Source of the DNA: Roseovarius indicus
GTDB lineage: Bacteria > Pseudomonadota > Alphaproteobacteria > Rhodobacterales > Rhodobacteraceae
Assembly: GCF_008728195.1 (NCBI RefSeq)
Contig: NZ_CP031598.1
Coordinates: forward strand, 1,426,001 to 1,490,000
Direction of reading: 5' to 3'
DNA: 64,000 nt
The notes under the pieces were generated by a model. It was not told the origin of the DNA. It saw only the letters and a program-made list of their open reading frames with translations, and ran no database searches. Made by a program: the position numbers and the translations under genes. This document shows, in pieces, positions 34,690 to 42,994 of this stretch; position 1 is the stretch's first letter; each line of letters starts with the position of its first letter.

Positions 34690-35256
34690 CTAGAGTTCTT
34701 CGAAGAAACTCGCGGGTTCGGTGGTTTCCTCGTAGGTGTCCGTGTCGTCCTGCTTGAGTTCTTCGAGGTAACGGAACGACGAGTTGATGGCCTTGCCGAG
34801 TAGCGCCATGAGTTGCACGCGCTCCTCGTCGCTGAGACCATCCAGCATCTTTCGATTGCGAATGCGCGACTGGGTCAGGATCTGCTGTACAAGATCCGCA
34901 CCCGTTTCAGTCAGCGAAAGCAGGGTGCTGCGTTTGTCGCTTGGGTGGCGTTTTCGTTGAATGTAGCCACGTTTCGACAGGTCCGCGATCAATCGGCTGG
35001 TCTGGCTCTTCTGGATGCCGGCCCGCTGGGCGAGGATGTAGAGCGGGGCATCGCCGAGAAAGTCGAGTACGGCGAGAGCGCGCCATTCCTGTACGGTCAG
35101 TTGGAAATCATCAAGCATGTAACGCGTTGCAATTCTTGATGAAACAGACGCCAGCCTTTGGAGATTGTAGGAAAACAGGTGCCGGACATCTGAGGATTCG
35201 TCACCTATTCCATCAAGGGGCGGCTGGGCCTTGGTCTCGGCGGGCGTACTTTTCAT
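34690..35256 (-). CDS. MarR family transcriptional regulator
   Basis: Regulator of 188 residues with a winged helix-turn-helix (LTVQEWRALAVLDFLGDAPL, AGIQKSQTSRLIADLSKRGY, RHPSDKRSTLLSLTETG). It is convergent with the catabolic block and divergent from the flavin-reductase-like gene. Start MKSTPAETK at 35256 has AAGGAC upstream; a longer reading to 35319 adds an Arg-rich leader and is less likely. Family members usually repress degradation genes and release on binding the aromatic or CoA ligand. Confidence 0.88.
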   Translation of the reverse strand: MKSTPAETKAQPPLDGIGDESSDVRHLFSYNLQRLASVSSRIATRYMLDDFQLTVQEWRALAVLDFLGDAPLYILAQRAGIQKSQTSRLIADLSKRGYIQRKRHPSDKRSTLLSLTETGADLVQQILTQSRIRNRKMLDGLSDEERVQLMALLGKAINSSFRYLEELKQDDTDTYEETTEPASFFEEL

Positions 35257-35332
35257 GTCGATGACGTTGTCCTTTGCGCGACGGCGGCGGAGTGCCAATG
35301 GAACACAGATTGCGTGCAATTAGTGTACTTTG

Positions 35333-35463
35333 TCAACTATATGGATGCAGATTGTATTATATGCGGCGAGAGTGGCGAGTGCCTTGAGTGTCGGGATCGA
35401 CATCGACCTTAGGGGATATCCTGCGGGGCAAGAAGACATTAAAGATGCATGAATCAACTATAT
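35333..35463. promoter_or_regulatory. Two copies of TCAACTATAT in the MarR divergent region
   Basis: TCAACTATAT occurs at 35333-35342 and again at 35454-35463, the second partly palindromic (CTATATAG). Both lie in the 264-base AT-richer gap between the MarR and flavin-reductase genes, the second just before the latter's ribosome site. Plausible MarR operators; inference. Confidence 0.4.
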
Positions 35464-35520
35464 AGTAGACGCCTGTATCTGGATTGAGTATTTCCATCCC
35501 TGTCGCTTAAGGAGGACAGA

Positions 35521-36129
35521 ATGCGCTTTGGAGATACGCTTCCACCCGAGCTGGACCATGATCCGTTCAAGGCCATCCTGACCCCGCGCCCCATCGGTTG
35601 GATCGGCAGTCGGAGCGCAGGCGGCGTGGCAAATCTTGCGCCGTATTCCTTCTTCTGCGGGGTATGCGCGAAACCGAATATGATCGGCTTCGCATCCGAA
35701 GGGTTGAAACACTCCTTTGCAAACGCGCGTGATCGTGGGTGCTTCACATTTTCGCTCGTCAGTTCCGGGCTCGTCCAGCATATGAACGTAACCTCTTCGG
35801 CTGAGGAGGAAGAGGTCGATGAATTTCAGCTGGCCGGGCTGACCAAGGCAGAGTCGGTGGAAATAGATGCGCCCTTCGTGGCAGAAGCGCCGGCGGCCCT
35901 GGAATGCGTGACGATTTCCGCGACACAATTGAAAGACCGTTTCGGGGCCCTGCTCGACCGGTACTTCCTTATCGGAGAAGTCGTTCAAACCCACATTCGC
36001 GATGAGTTCATTCGAAATCGCCGGTTCGATACCGAGGCGGCGCAGCCCGTCTCGCGCCTGGGATATTTCGACTACGCGACGGTGACCGAAACATGGGAAC
36101 TGGATCGTCCCGACCCACAGATACTGTAA
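35521..36129 (+). CDS. Flavin reductase-like / FMN-binding split-barrel protein
   Basis: Protein of 202 residues with the flavin reductase-like pattern: AILTPRPIGWIGSRSAGGVANLAPYSFFCGVCAKP at the N-terminal half, of which PRPIGWIGS and NLAPYSFF are characteristic. AAGGAGGACAG precedes the ATG. Relatives reduce or bind FMN and support flavin monooxygenases. Divergent from the MarR gene and likely controlled by it; may supply reduced flavin to the block at 21971-34684. Confidence 0.88.
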   Translation: MRFGDTLPPELDHDPFKAILTPRPIGWIGSRSAGGVANLAPYSFFCGVCAKPNMIGFASEGLKHSFANARDRGCFTFSLVSSGLVQHMNVTSSAEEEEVDEFQLAGLTKAESVEIDAPFVAEAPAALECVTISATQLKDRFGALLDRYFLIGEVVQTHIRDEFIRNRRFDTEAAQPVSRLGYFDYATVTETWELDRPDPQIL

Positions 36130-36220
36130 TTTCAGATCATGATTTGCTCGCGCTCCGCCTCAAAAAAGTGTTGCCGGCACACAACATTAGCACAGTCAAC
36201 ATTGGCGGCAGGCTCGAACG

Positions 36221-36235
36221 TTAACGCTGAATTAA
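36221..36235. promoter_or_regulatory. CtrA-type box (TTAA-N7-TTAA) upstream of sensor kinase module
   Basis: TTAACGCTGAATTAA matches the alphaproteobacterial CtrA consensus exactly, about 100 bases before the small gene at 36335. CtrA controls motility genes in this order. Confidence 0.55.
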
Positions 36236-36334
36236 TCCGCGGAGCGCTTTGTAGGAAGAGCAGTACACTCTAACGACAAAAATAATAAACGTCGCTCGAC
36301 AGATTTGAGTGAATGACAGGCAAGGAAGGGCCAG

Positions 36335-36613
36335 ATGGCAAACGGGCTGCAATTGGCGGCGGGCGCGAGTATTGACGCGACGCTGGCGCACGCGCGTATG
36401 CGGCTTGCGCAGCGATTGCCGGAACTGGAGCATGGGGCGTTCGAGGAGAAAAAGTCTTTATCGAATATTCCGTTCAATCGAGAGCAGGCGTATGCGCACA
36501 GGCCGCGTGGACTGGTCCCTGTGGCCGGGGTGCCCGGATTTTTCGTGGATTTTCCCAGGACCCCGACTGGTCACAACCCTGCACTTTTCGTTCCGACCGG
36601 GGCGAGCGGTTGA
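36335..36613 (+). CDS. Small hypothetical protein upstream of sensor kinase
   Basis: A 92-residue reading with a good ribosome site (AAGGAAGGGCCAG) before ATG. MANGLQLAAGASIDATLAHA is followed by a proline-rich C-terminal half (PFNREQAYAHRPRGLVPVAG). Its stop is TTGA, overlapping a possible TTG start of the kinase and lying 8 bases before its ATG, so it may be a coupled leader gene. No family recognised and no signal peptide. Confidence 0.5.
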   Translation: MANGLQLAAGASIDATLAHARMRLAQRLPELEHGAFEEKKSLSNIPFNREQAYAHRPRGLVPVAGVPGFFVDFPRTPTGHNPALFVPTGASG

Positions 36614-36618
36614 GCGAC

Positions 36619-39600
36619 ATGTGCGAGCAGAAAAGCATACGTTACCCGTTTGCCAGCCTGCTTGCGGCACTCGTGATTGCGCTTGTCTTGAACTGCTTCC
36701 TTGCGACGGTAGCGTCTGCACAGGAAGACGGTCAGGAAGCATCGCCGCCTCAGACACTGACGATCGGCGTCCTGGCCCTGGAGGGCGCCACGCGTGCGCT
36801 TGAGGCTTGGCAGTCTACCACTGACCTTTTGAACAGATCAGCAGCGCGGTCGAACCTGCCATACGAGTTCGCGTTGCAGCCGCATACCCATTCTTCGCTT
36901 ATCGAAGCCGTTGAAAACGGCGCCATCGACCTCATGCTTACCGACCCATCCATGTTCGCCGGGTTTGAGATGGAAAACGGGGCGCGTGCGGTCTTGTCAC
37001 TTGCCCGCATGTGGGAGGGCGCCGCCATTGATGTGAGCGGCGCCCTCGTATTCGTTCGCCAGTCCGAAACGGCGCGGTCGCTTTCCGACCTGGAAGGCAA
37101 GCGCGTCATGGCGGTTGCGCCGAACGATTTCGCGGGCTGGTGGCTTGCAGAACAGGAATTCCGAAAGTCCGGTCTGGAGCCGAAAGATTTTTTCTCCAAC
37201 CTGCTGTTTTCCGGCGGGAACGAACGCGAAGCTGTCTATGCCGTTCAGTCCGGTCTGGTGGACGCTGGGATTGTCCGCGCCGGTCTTCTGGAACAATTGG
37301 CGGAGGCCGGTATCATTGAACTGTCCGACTATGCCCCGCTGAACTTGCGGCGATACGAGGCTTATCCGTTCTGGACAAGCACGCCGTTGTACCCCGAATG
37401 GGTTCTGTCGGCATTGGAAAGCGTGCCCGAGCCGGCGCTGGCGCATGTCATAGATACGCTGCTGGAGCTTACCCCGGACAGCCCGGAATCGGAGGCGTCC
37501 GGAGGGTATGTCTGGCAGGCGCCGCAAAACTACAAGTCGGTCCACGACCTGTTGATCTCGCTTCGGGTGCGGCCCTACGAGAATTACTTTCAGCAGGCTG
37601 CCATGCGGATCTATCGGGCCTACCGCGGCCCCATACTGGCAATTGCTGTCCTGTCGCTGCTGTCGGTCGCCTTTCTCGTCTACGAGGTTCGCCGCAATCG
37701 TCAGCTTGCCGAGGAGCAGCGAAATGTTCTGCAATCCGAAGCGCGATCAAAGAACTTCTACAGAAATGCCGTCGAAGAGCACACTGTCTTCTGCATGTTG
37801 TCCGCGACTGGTGTGATCTCACACGTGAACGAAAGGTTCACGCATATCCTGGGGCGGTCGCGCAAAGCCTTGGTGGAAACACAAGTCGCGGAATTGCTGA
37901 CCGAAAAGGATCGGGCCCTGCTTCAGACCGAGATCGTCAAGGCGATGGAAGTCGGGGCACCCTGGCAAGGCGCTCTGCAATTGAGAAAAGAGGATGGCGG
38001 TTTTGCGTGGGTACAATGCACGTTCATTCCTGTCACGCGGACAACGAACGAATTGAGCGAAATTGCCCTGGTCGCGTCGGATGTCACCCAGACACGGAAA
38101 GGCGTATCCGAGGAGAGGTTCCAGAATACCCTGGAGCTCTTGCAGGACCAGGTGGTTGTCATTCGCCCAGGAACTCTTGAAATCCTGTACTGCAATGCCG
38201 CGGCGGAGCAACGGCTGATCAAGGAGCGCACGGGGGGCGACTGGAAGGGAAAGAGCGCGTCTGCGTTTGTGACGGCCAAGGATTTCAAGCACCTCGAAAT
38301 GCGATGCGAGGCGATCTCGAAGGGGCCTCAAAGACGGGTGATCTGGGAAGCCGCCGGCAAAGGGGACGTCACATACGAAATCAGCCTGGAGTATTGTGAA
38401 CCTGCGCAAGACGAACCGCGTATCGTTGCCATGTACCGAGACGTCACGGAGCGCAAGGTTGCGGAAAGAGCCAAGAACGAGTTCATCGCCACGGTGAGCC
38501 ACGAGCTGCGCACCCCCCTTACGTCGATCAAGGGGGCTCTGGGGCTGGCATTGTCGGGGGCCGTCGGCGAAATGCCCGAAAAGGTCGGAGACCTTGTCAC
38601 GCTTGCAAACACGAACTGCGAGCGACTGCGGATCATGATCAACGACATCCTTGACCTCGAGAAGCTGGAATCGAGCGAGTTGGATTTCAAGATGGAGCCA
38701 TTTGACCTGGTAGAGCTTGTCCACGAGTCAGTCGATGCAAATCAACACTATGCAAACCAGTTCAAAGCGACGTTCAAAGAGAATATCGACGCGTCTGATG
38801 CGCCGTTCATGACGTTGGGAGACCGTGGCAGGCTTCGTCAGGTGATGGACAATCTGATGTCGAACGCTTCGAAGTTCTCCGAACCGGACAGCGAGATCAT
38901 CGTGTCCCTGACACGGCTGAAAGACCGTGTCCGACTGTCGATCCGTGATTTTGGAAGCGGGATTCCCAAGAAGGCACAGCCGGCGATCTTCGACAAGTTT
39001 TTCCAGGTCGACAGCTCTGACACCCGGTCGAAAGGCGGAACGGGGCTGGGCTTGGCCATCGTCCGGCAGATCGTGGATCAGCATGAAGGGAGTGTCTCCT
39101 TTTTCAGTGAAGTCGGCGAAGGCACCGAGTTCTTTGTCGACCTGCCAGAGTTTGATGGGGAACGGGCCATCGCAATTCCGGCTGCGGACACAAACGAGGC
39201 GACAGGTTTTTCGCGTCTGCCCGGAGTCGTGAGCGATGAATTCGTTCCGGCGGCCGACGAAACGGTTCTAGAAGGGTTGCTTGCCGCCGTGCGGGCTAAT
39301 GGTGCAACCGTCAAAACGGAAGTTGGTCATGTCAGTGTCGAGCAGATTGCCAAGGGGCGCGGAGTCGTCAGCCAGTCGGCGGTCTTCAACTGGATGCGGC
39401 CACAACAGAGAGCGTTCGTCGTGAACCTTGTAGGCGAGGGTCTGCTGGAGAACCGGGGTGTAGCGCTGGTTGACCAAACCGTGATGTCACAGGGTGAGCA
39501 AGGCCGCGCCGTGGACGTGGAAAAGACCCTTGAGCTCGTGCAGGCGTGGCTCGACGAGACCGGCAAAGCCAATCGGGAAACCGGAATGAATCCATCGTTG

Positions 39601-39948
39601 AAAGCCGTGGTCATCGTGCCCGATGGGAATTGGACAGGCGCCGGTATAGCCGAAGACCAACCCTTCTTTACGGATCCCAATCAGGCACTGGTTCTCCTGA
39701 AGGAAAACCCTCATGATTACGTGGTGTGGTTGGACCAATTCGAGGGAGCCGCAACGGCAACGGTCCTGCCGTTGAACGAGGGGACATTGCCGAAAGACTT
39801 CCCGTTTACGCTTGTGGTCCGGCGGCGTGATGAGCGAAATGGCGAGCTGGGAATCGTTTCTAAGTTTTCCAGCTCTGAGGGTGGTGGCAGGACACGCGCG
39901 CGGCGGCGGGTCGGCGCTTCGGGTCAGAAGAGAACCGGCGCACTATGA
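36619..39948 (+). CDS. Sensor histidine kinase with PhnD-like periplasmic domain and PAS domains
   Basis: Membrane kinase of about 1109 residues. A signal/TM segment (FASLLAALVIALVLNCFLAT) is followed by a phosphonate-binding-type sensor domain (about 45-310; LTIGVLALEGATRALEAW), a second TM (LAIAVLSLLSVAFLVYEV, about 336), two PAS regions, a HisKA domain with the phospho-His in TVSHELRTPLTSIKG (about 627), and an ATPase domain with NLMSNASKF, FGSGIPKKAQ and GGTGLGLAIV. A further 240 residues after the ATPase match no domain I recognise. ATG at 36619 is preferred over TTG at 36610. It probably phosphorylates the receiver encoded just downstream. Confidence 0.88.
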   Translation: MCEQKSIRYPFASLLAALVIALVLNCFLATVASAQEDGQEASPPQTLTIGVLALEGATRALEAWQSTTDLLNRSAARSNLPYEFALQPHTHSSLIEAVENGAIDLMLTDPSMFAGFEMENGARAVLSLARMWEGAAIDVSGALVFVRQSETARSLSDLEGKRVMAVAPNDFAGWWLAEQEFRKSGLEPKDFFSNLLFSGGNEREAVYAVQSGLVDAGIVRAGLLEQLAEAGIIELSDYAPLNLRRYEAYPFWTSTPLYPEWVLSALESVPEPALAHVIDTLLELTPDSPESEASGGYVWQAPQNYKSVHDLLISLRVRPYENYFQQAAMRIYRAYRGPILAIAVLSLLSVAFLVYEVRRNRQLAEEQRNVLQSEARSKNFYRNAVEEHTVFCMLSATGVISHVNERFTHILGRSRKALVETQVAELLTEKDRALLQTEIVKAMEVGAPWQGALQLRKEDGGFAWVQCTFIPVTRTTNELSEIALVASDVTQTRKGVSEERFQNTLELLQDQVVVIRPGTLEILYCNAAAEQRLIKERTGGDWKGKSASAFVTAKDFKHLEMRCEAISKGPQRRVIWEAAGKGDVTYEISLEYCEPAQDEPRIVAMYRDVTERKVAERAKNEFIATVSHELRTPLTSIKGALGLALSGAVGEMPEKVGDLVTLANTNCERLRIMINDILDLEKLESSELDFKMEPFDLVELVHESVDANQHYANQFKATFKENIDASDAPFMTLGDRGRLRQVMDNLMSNASKFSEPDSEIIVSLTRLKDRVRLSIRDFGSGIPKKAQPAIFDKFFQVDSSDTRSKGGTGLGLAIVRQIVDQHEGSVSFFSEVGEGTEFFVDLPEFDGERAIAIPAADTNEATGFSRLPGVVSDEFVPAADETVLEGLLAAVRANGATVKTEVGHVSVEQIAKGRGVVSQSAVFNWMRPQQRAFVVNLVGEGLLENRGVALVDQTVMSQGEQGRAVDVEKTLELVQAWLDETGKANRETGMNPSLKAVVIVPDGNWTGAGIAEDQPFFTDPNQALVLLKENPHDYVVWLDQFEGAATATVLPLNEGTLPKDFPFTLVVRRRDERNGELGIVSKFSSSEGGGRTRARRRVGASGQKRTGAL

Positions 39949-39971
39949 GGCAAGTTTGAAGAGGAAACGAT

Positions 39972-40367
39972 ATGGAAAAACTAACGAAAATCCTTCATAT
40001 CGAAGACGACCCGGCAATTCTCGAGATCACGGATATCGCCCTTACAGTGATCGGTGGGTTCGAGGTCGAGCAGGCGGACTGTGGTGAGAAGGGTCTGGCT
40101 TGCATTCAGCGCTTCAAACCGGACCTGATACTTATCGATGTCCAGATGCCCGGGATGACCGGGCCGGAAACCCTTGTGGAAATCCGTAAGCTTCAGGAAT
40201 TTCAGAGGATTCCCGCAATCTACATGACGGCGAAGCTTCTGGGCGTTCCGAAGGGCGAATTGGAAGGAGCCTGCAATCTTGGTGTGATACCGAAACCCTT
40301 CGACCCGACCACGCTCAGTCAACAGATCATTGCCATGTGGGAGACCCGAGAAGAGCACGCTGCCTGA
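39972..40367 (+). CDS. CheY-like single-domain response regulator
   Basis: Receiver domain of 131 residues: acidic pair HIEDDPAI, phospho-Asp in LILIDVQMPGMTG (about residue 56), Thr/Ser in YMTAKLL and Lys in VIPKPFD. No output domain. GAGGAAACG precedes the ATG, 23 bases after the kinase stop, so it is the likely partner of that kinase and may act on the motor or in a phosphorelay. Confidence 0.9.
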   Translation: MEKLTKILHIEDDPAILEITDIALTVIGGFEVEQADCGEKGLACIQRFKPDLILIDVQMPGMTGPETLVEIRKLQEFQRIPAIYMTAKLLGVPKGELEGACNLGVIPKPFDPTTLSQQIIAMWETREEHAA

Positions 40368-40384
40368 AACGCGGAACCAGGCAG
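40360..40384. terminator. Possible bidirectional terminator hairpin
   Basis: CTGCCTG (40360-40366) and CAGGCAG (40378-40384) form a perfect seven-pair stem between the convergent ends of the receiver gene and the FliJ-like gene. No T run is adjacent, so termination strength is uncertain. Confidence 0.4.
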
Positions 40385-40386
40385 GG

Positions 40387-40821
40387 TCAGAACGGGCGGT
40401 GGCGTCTGATATAGGCCGAAATGGCGGCCTCCGACATCTGCGCTTCTTCTGTCAGATCGTTTCTTCTCTGAATGTCTTCGGCAGATTTCTCAAGAAGCGT
40501 GTCGTTGGTCTTTGCGTCGACGAAGGAGGCGCGCAGTTCCCTGGCCAGTTGCTTTGAATCCTCGGCGAGTTGGTCGAGGCGCACCTGAAGCAAGGCCTTC
40601 TGTCGCGCAACAGCTGTCAGGTAGTCCGAAAGGAACGGGTAGGTTTCTGGCGTTGCCGCGGCGACGGCTTCCTGAGAACGCGCGGTCAGATCTTCGAGGC
40701 TGGCCTGTGCTTGAGTTTCCTGGGCCCGCGTCTCGGCAATCCGTTGTCCCAACTCTTCCACTTTCCGGTCCTTGAGCCGCTGCAGAATGGCCAGTGCCCG
40801 TTGTCGTCTGTCGCTGCTCAT
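40387..40821 (-). CDS. fliJ: FliJ-like coiled-coil protein
   Basis: Protein of 144 residues, nearly all helix-forming and charged, with a basic N-terminus (SSDRRQRALAILQRLKDRKV) and heptad-like Ala/Leu/Glu spacing. Length and layout fit FliJ, the stalk protein of the flagellar export ATPase. It begins 3 bases after the motA stop, so it is in the motA transcript; fliI is elsewhere (after 63078). Sequence conservation in FliJ is low, so this is tentative. Confidence 0.55.
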   Translation of the reverse strand: MSSDRRQRALAILQRLKDRKVEELGQRIAETRAQETQAQASLEDLTARSQEAVAAATPETYPFLSDYLTAVARQKALLQVRLDQLAEDSKQLARELRASFVDAKTNDTLLEKSAEDIQRRNDLTEEAQMSEAAISAYIRRHRPF

Positions 40822-40824
40822 GCG

Positions 40825-41694
40825 TCAGGCGGCCTCGGCAAGGTCCTGACGGGCCTCTTCCATTTCGTAGAACGTCGGCTGCAGGTTCGTCGGAATGTTG
40901 CCACGGCCGATTTCGACACAGATTTGCGGCGAATGATCGTGAAGAATGGCAACGAAAATGTCGCGGATGACTGAATAGAAAGCTCCGTCTTGTTCTTCGA
41001 TCGCCGTAAGCCGGTTCGACACGGGGGCCACGAAAAGATAGGCAAGGAAGACCCCGAGGAAAGTCCCGACCAGAGCGCCGCCGATCATTGCGCCGAGCAC
41101 GGCAGGTGGTTTGTCGATCGAACTCATCGTCTTGATGACGCCCAGAACGGCCGCGACGATACCGATCGCCGGAAGAGCGTCGGCAACGGTAGACAAGCTG
41201 TGCGGTGCGACAAGGACCTCGTGGTGGTGCTTTTTCAGTTTCTTGTTGATGACGTCTTCCGTGTGAAACGGATCATCGAACTGCATCGCCAACATCCGGA
41301 AGCTGTCGGTGATCAGGTCCATGGCGAAATGGTCTTTTTGTATTTTCGGATAGGCCGAAAAGATGTCGCTTTCCTTCGGGTTTTCTATGTGCTCGTCGAG
41401 CGCAAGGATACCCTGCTTGTTGTAGATGCGGGCCAGCGTGAACATCAGATTGAGCAGGTCTTTGTAGTCTTGGGAATTCCAGTTTGGCCCCTTGAGTGCC
41501 TTCACCAGGGATTTGAATGTCGCCTTGATGTTGCTGAAGGAATTTGCCGCAACGAAAGACCCCAGCGCCGCGCCTCCAATCATCATGCCTTCGAAGGGCA
41601 GGGCGTGGGTAATAATCCCCATCTCGCCGCCGGATAGAATGTAGCCACCGAAGACAAGGCCGATGACCAGCAAGAACCCGATGATAATAGTCAT
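40825..41694 (-). CDS. motA: Flagellar motor stator protein MotA
   Basis: Stator proton-channel subunit of 289 residues with four helices: MTIIIGFLLVIGLVFGGYIL, HALPFEGMMIGGAALGSFVA, and the C-terminal pair including ALPAIGIVAAVLGVIKTMSS and GALVGTFLGVFLAYLFVAPV. The cytoplasmic loop with charged residues for FliG contact lies between. The start at 41694 is the first residue of the first helix; an upstream extension is not family-like. MotB is encoded at 42966 on the same strand, separated by an opposite-strand gene. Confidence 0.95.
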   Translation of the reverse strand: MTIIIGFLLVIGLVFGGYILSGGEMGIITHALPFEGMMIGGAALGSFVAANSFSNIKATFKSLVKALKGPNWNSQDYKDLLNLMFTLARIYNKQGILALDEHIENPKESDIFSAYPKIQKDHFAMDLITDSFRMLAMQFDDPFHTEDVINKKLKKHHHEVLVAPHSLSTVADALPAIGIVAAVLGVIKTMSSIDKPPAVLGAMIGGALVGTFLGVFLAYLFVAPVSNRLTAIEEQDGAFYSVIRDIFVAILHDHSPQICVEIGRGNIPTNLQPTFYEMEEARQDLAEAA

Positions 41695-41750
41695 ATTGCG
41701 AAGACACTCCGGTAATGGTTGTTCGCCATGATTGCGCAAGGATAAATTAC

Positions 41751-41770
41751 GTCAACAATGAATAGTTGAC
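41751..41770. promoter_or_regulatory. Inverted repeat GTCAAC-N8-GTTGAC upstream of motA
   Basis: GTCAACAATGAATAGTTGAC is a perfect six-base inverted repeat with an eight-base spacer, 57 bases before motA. The 16-base left part recurs with one change (GTCAACAATAAATAGT) at 44890-44905 upstream of mucR. A shared regulator, possibly MucR itself, is likely. Confidence 0.5.
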
Positions 41771-41821
41771 AATATATTTCGCTAGATTATCACTTTAATA
41801 AGATTAAACGGGCTGGTGATT

Positions 41822-42994
41822 ATGGATAAAAGATACACTGCCTTGGCAATACTTGTAGATCCGAGCGTCTTGCTGGAAGTTCACGAGAACTGGCCTTCCG
41901 AGATGCATGTCGCCGTCACTATGTTGCAGGACGGACGCTGTGACTTGATTTCATTCCGGACCGAGGAGAGGGGGCAAATTCCTGCGCGCCTCTGCAGGAT
42001 GTATGGTGTCGTTCCGTCAGATTTCTGCATTGTGCCCAAGATGCCCGGCTTTCCGACGAGAGATCTCCGCACGGCGGATTTCAAGACAGTTCTGTCGCTC
42101 ATCCGTGACATGCCCAGCCTTGTGGAAGCCGCCGAGGACTATTCCGCAAATTTTACCTTTGCGCTTGAGGAAGGGTTGGAGCCGGAAAAGGTTCTCGGTT
42201 TCGACAGTCCGGCGAATGTGTCGACCGCGTCAGAGATGGTCACCACTGAAGATGAGGGCGAGACATCTTATGCGGCGGAAAAAGTGCCGGGTGTTACGAC
42301 CTCGGTTCCGACATTTCTGAGGCGCGAGCATAGCGTGAGCGAGAAGCCGGTGGAACGGCGCCCTGCGATGGAGCGTGCGGAGGTCGGGCAAGCCGACGCA
42401 ACGGTGACTGTCCCGGAATTCCTCACGCGCAGGCGGGACATGTTGGTGAGGCCGGTCAACGACCATGCTTGCCGTAGGCGTGCTGCAGGCGAGGAAGCTG
42501 ACGATACCGTTTCGATCCCGAGGTTCTCTACGCGCCGGCATAACAGGGCGATACGGTCTGTCGATACTGGCGCCATTGATCCGCCGCCGGAAACCAAGGT
42601 GAGCATCGAGGTTGCATCGGGTAACTGGCTGTTGGTACGGCCGGCCAATATCCACACGGAGCAGGTGGTGACCATCAGAGAGAAGTCGCACGTTTTTCTC
42701 AGGTCTGACCACACGGCGATAGCTATTGATATGGGCGCACTCGACCGTGAAGATATGCCCCAATGGCCCTACAATATCCGCTTGAAGGTGCCGGACCTGC
42801 CCGACGGCCTTGCAGAGCTGCCCGTAAAGCGTTCGCTACGCGGCAGCCTGACGGAGAAGAATGGGCTGCTCTTCATTACATTGTCCACTGCCAGAGGCAG
42901 CCACGTTATTGAGGTCATGTTCCGCTCTCGGAATCGCCGGCACAATAATCCGGTTCGCAACAACGTCAGCGGAGCGCGTTTCTCAAGTCTGTGA
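41822..42994 (+). CDS. Uncharacterised protein with three internal repeats, between motA and motB
   Basis: Protein of 390 residues, no signal peptide or TM helix evident. Residues about 155-270 contain three imperfect repeats of about 35 residues, built on TTSVPTFLRRE, TVTVPEFLTRRR and TVSIPRFSTRRH followed by RPV-like ends. The C-terminal 120 residues look like a beta-rich domain (WLLVRPANIHTEQVVTIR). ATG at 41822 is preferred to GTG at 41816. It is divergent from motA and its last 29 bases overlap the end of motB, transcribed the other way. No family recognised; motility role inferred from place. Confidence 0.75.
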   Translation: MDKRYTALAILVDPSVLLEVHENWPSEMHVAVTMLQDGRCDLISFRTEERGQIPARLCRMYGVVPSDFCIVPKMPGFPTRDLRTADFKTVLSLIRDMPSLVEAAEDYSANFTFALEEGLEPEKVLGFDSPANVSTASEMVTTEDEGETSYAAEKVPGVTTSVPTFLRREHSVSEKPVERRPAMERAEVGQADATVTVPEFLTRRRDMLVRPVNDHACRRRAAGEEADDTVSIPRFSTRRHNRAIRSVDTGAIDPPPETKVSIEVASGNWLLVRPANIHTEQVVTIREKSHVFLRSDHTAIAIDMGALDREDMPQWPYNIRLKVPDLPDGLAELPVKRSLRGSLTEKNGLLFITLSTARGSHVIEVMFRSRNRRHNNPVRNNVSGARFSSL

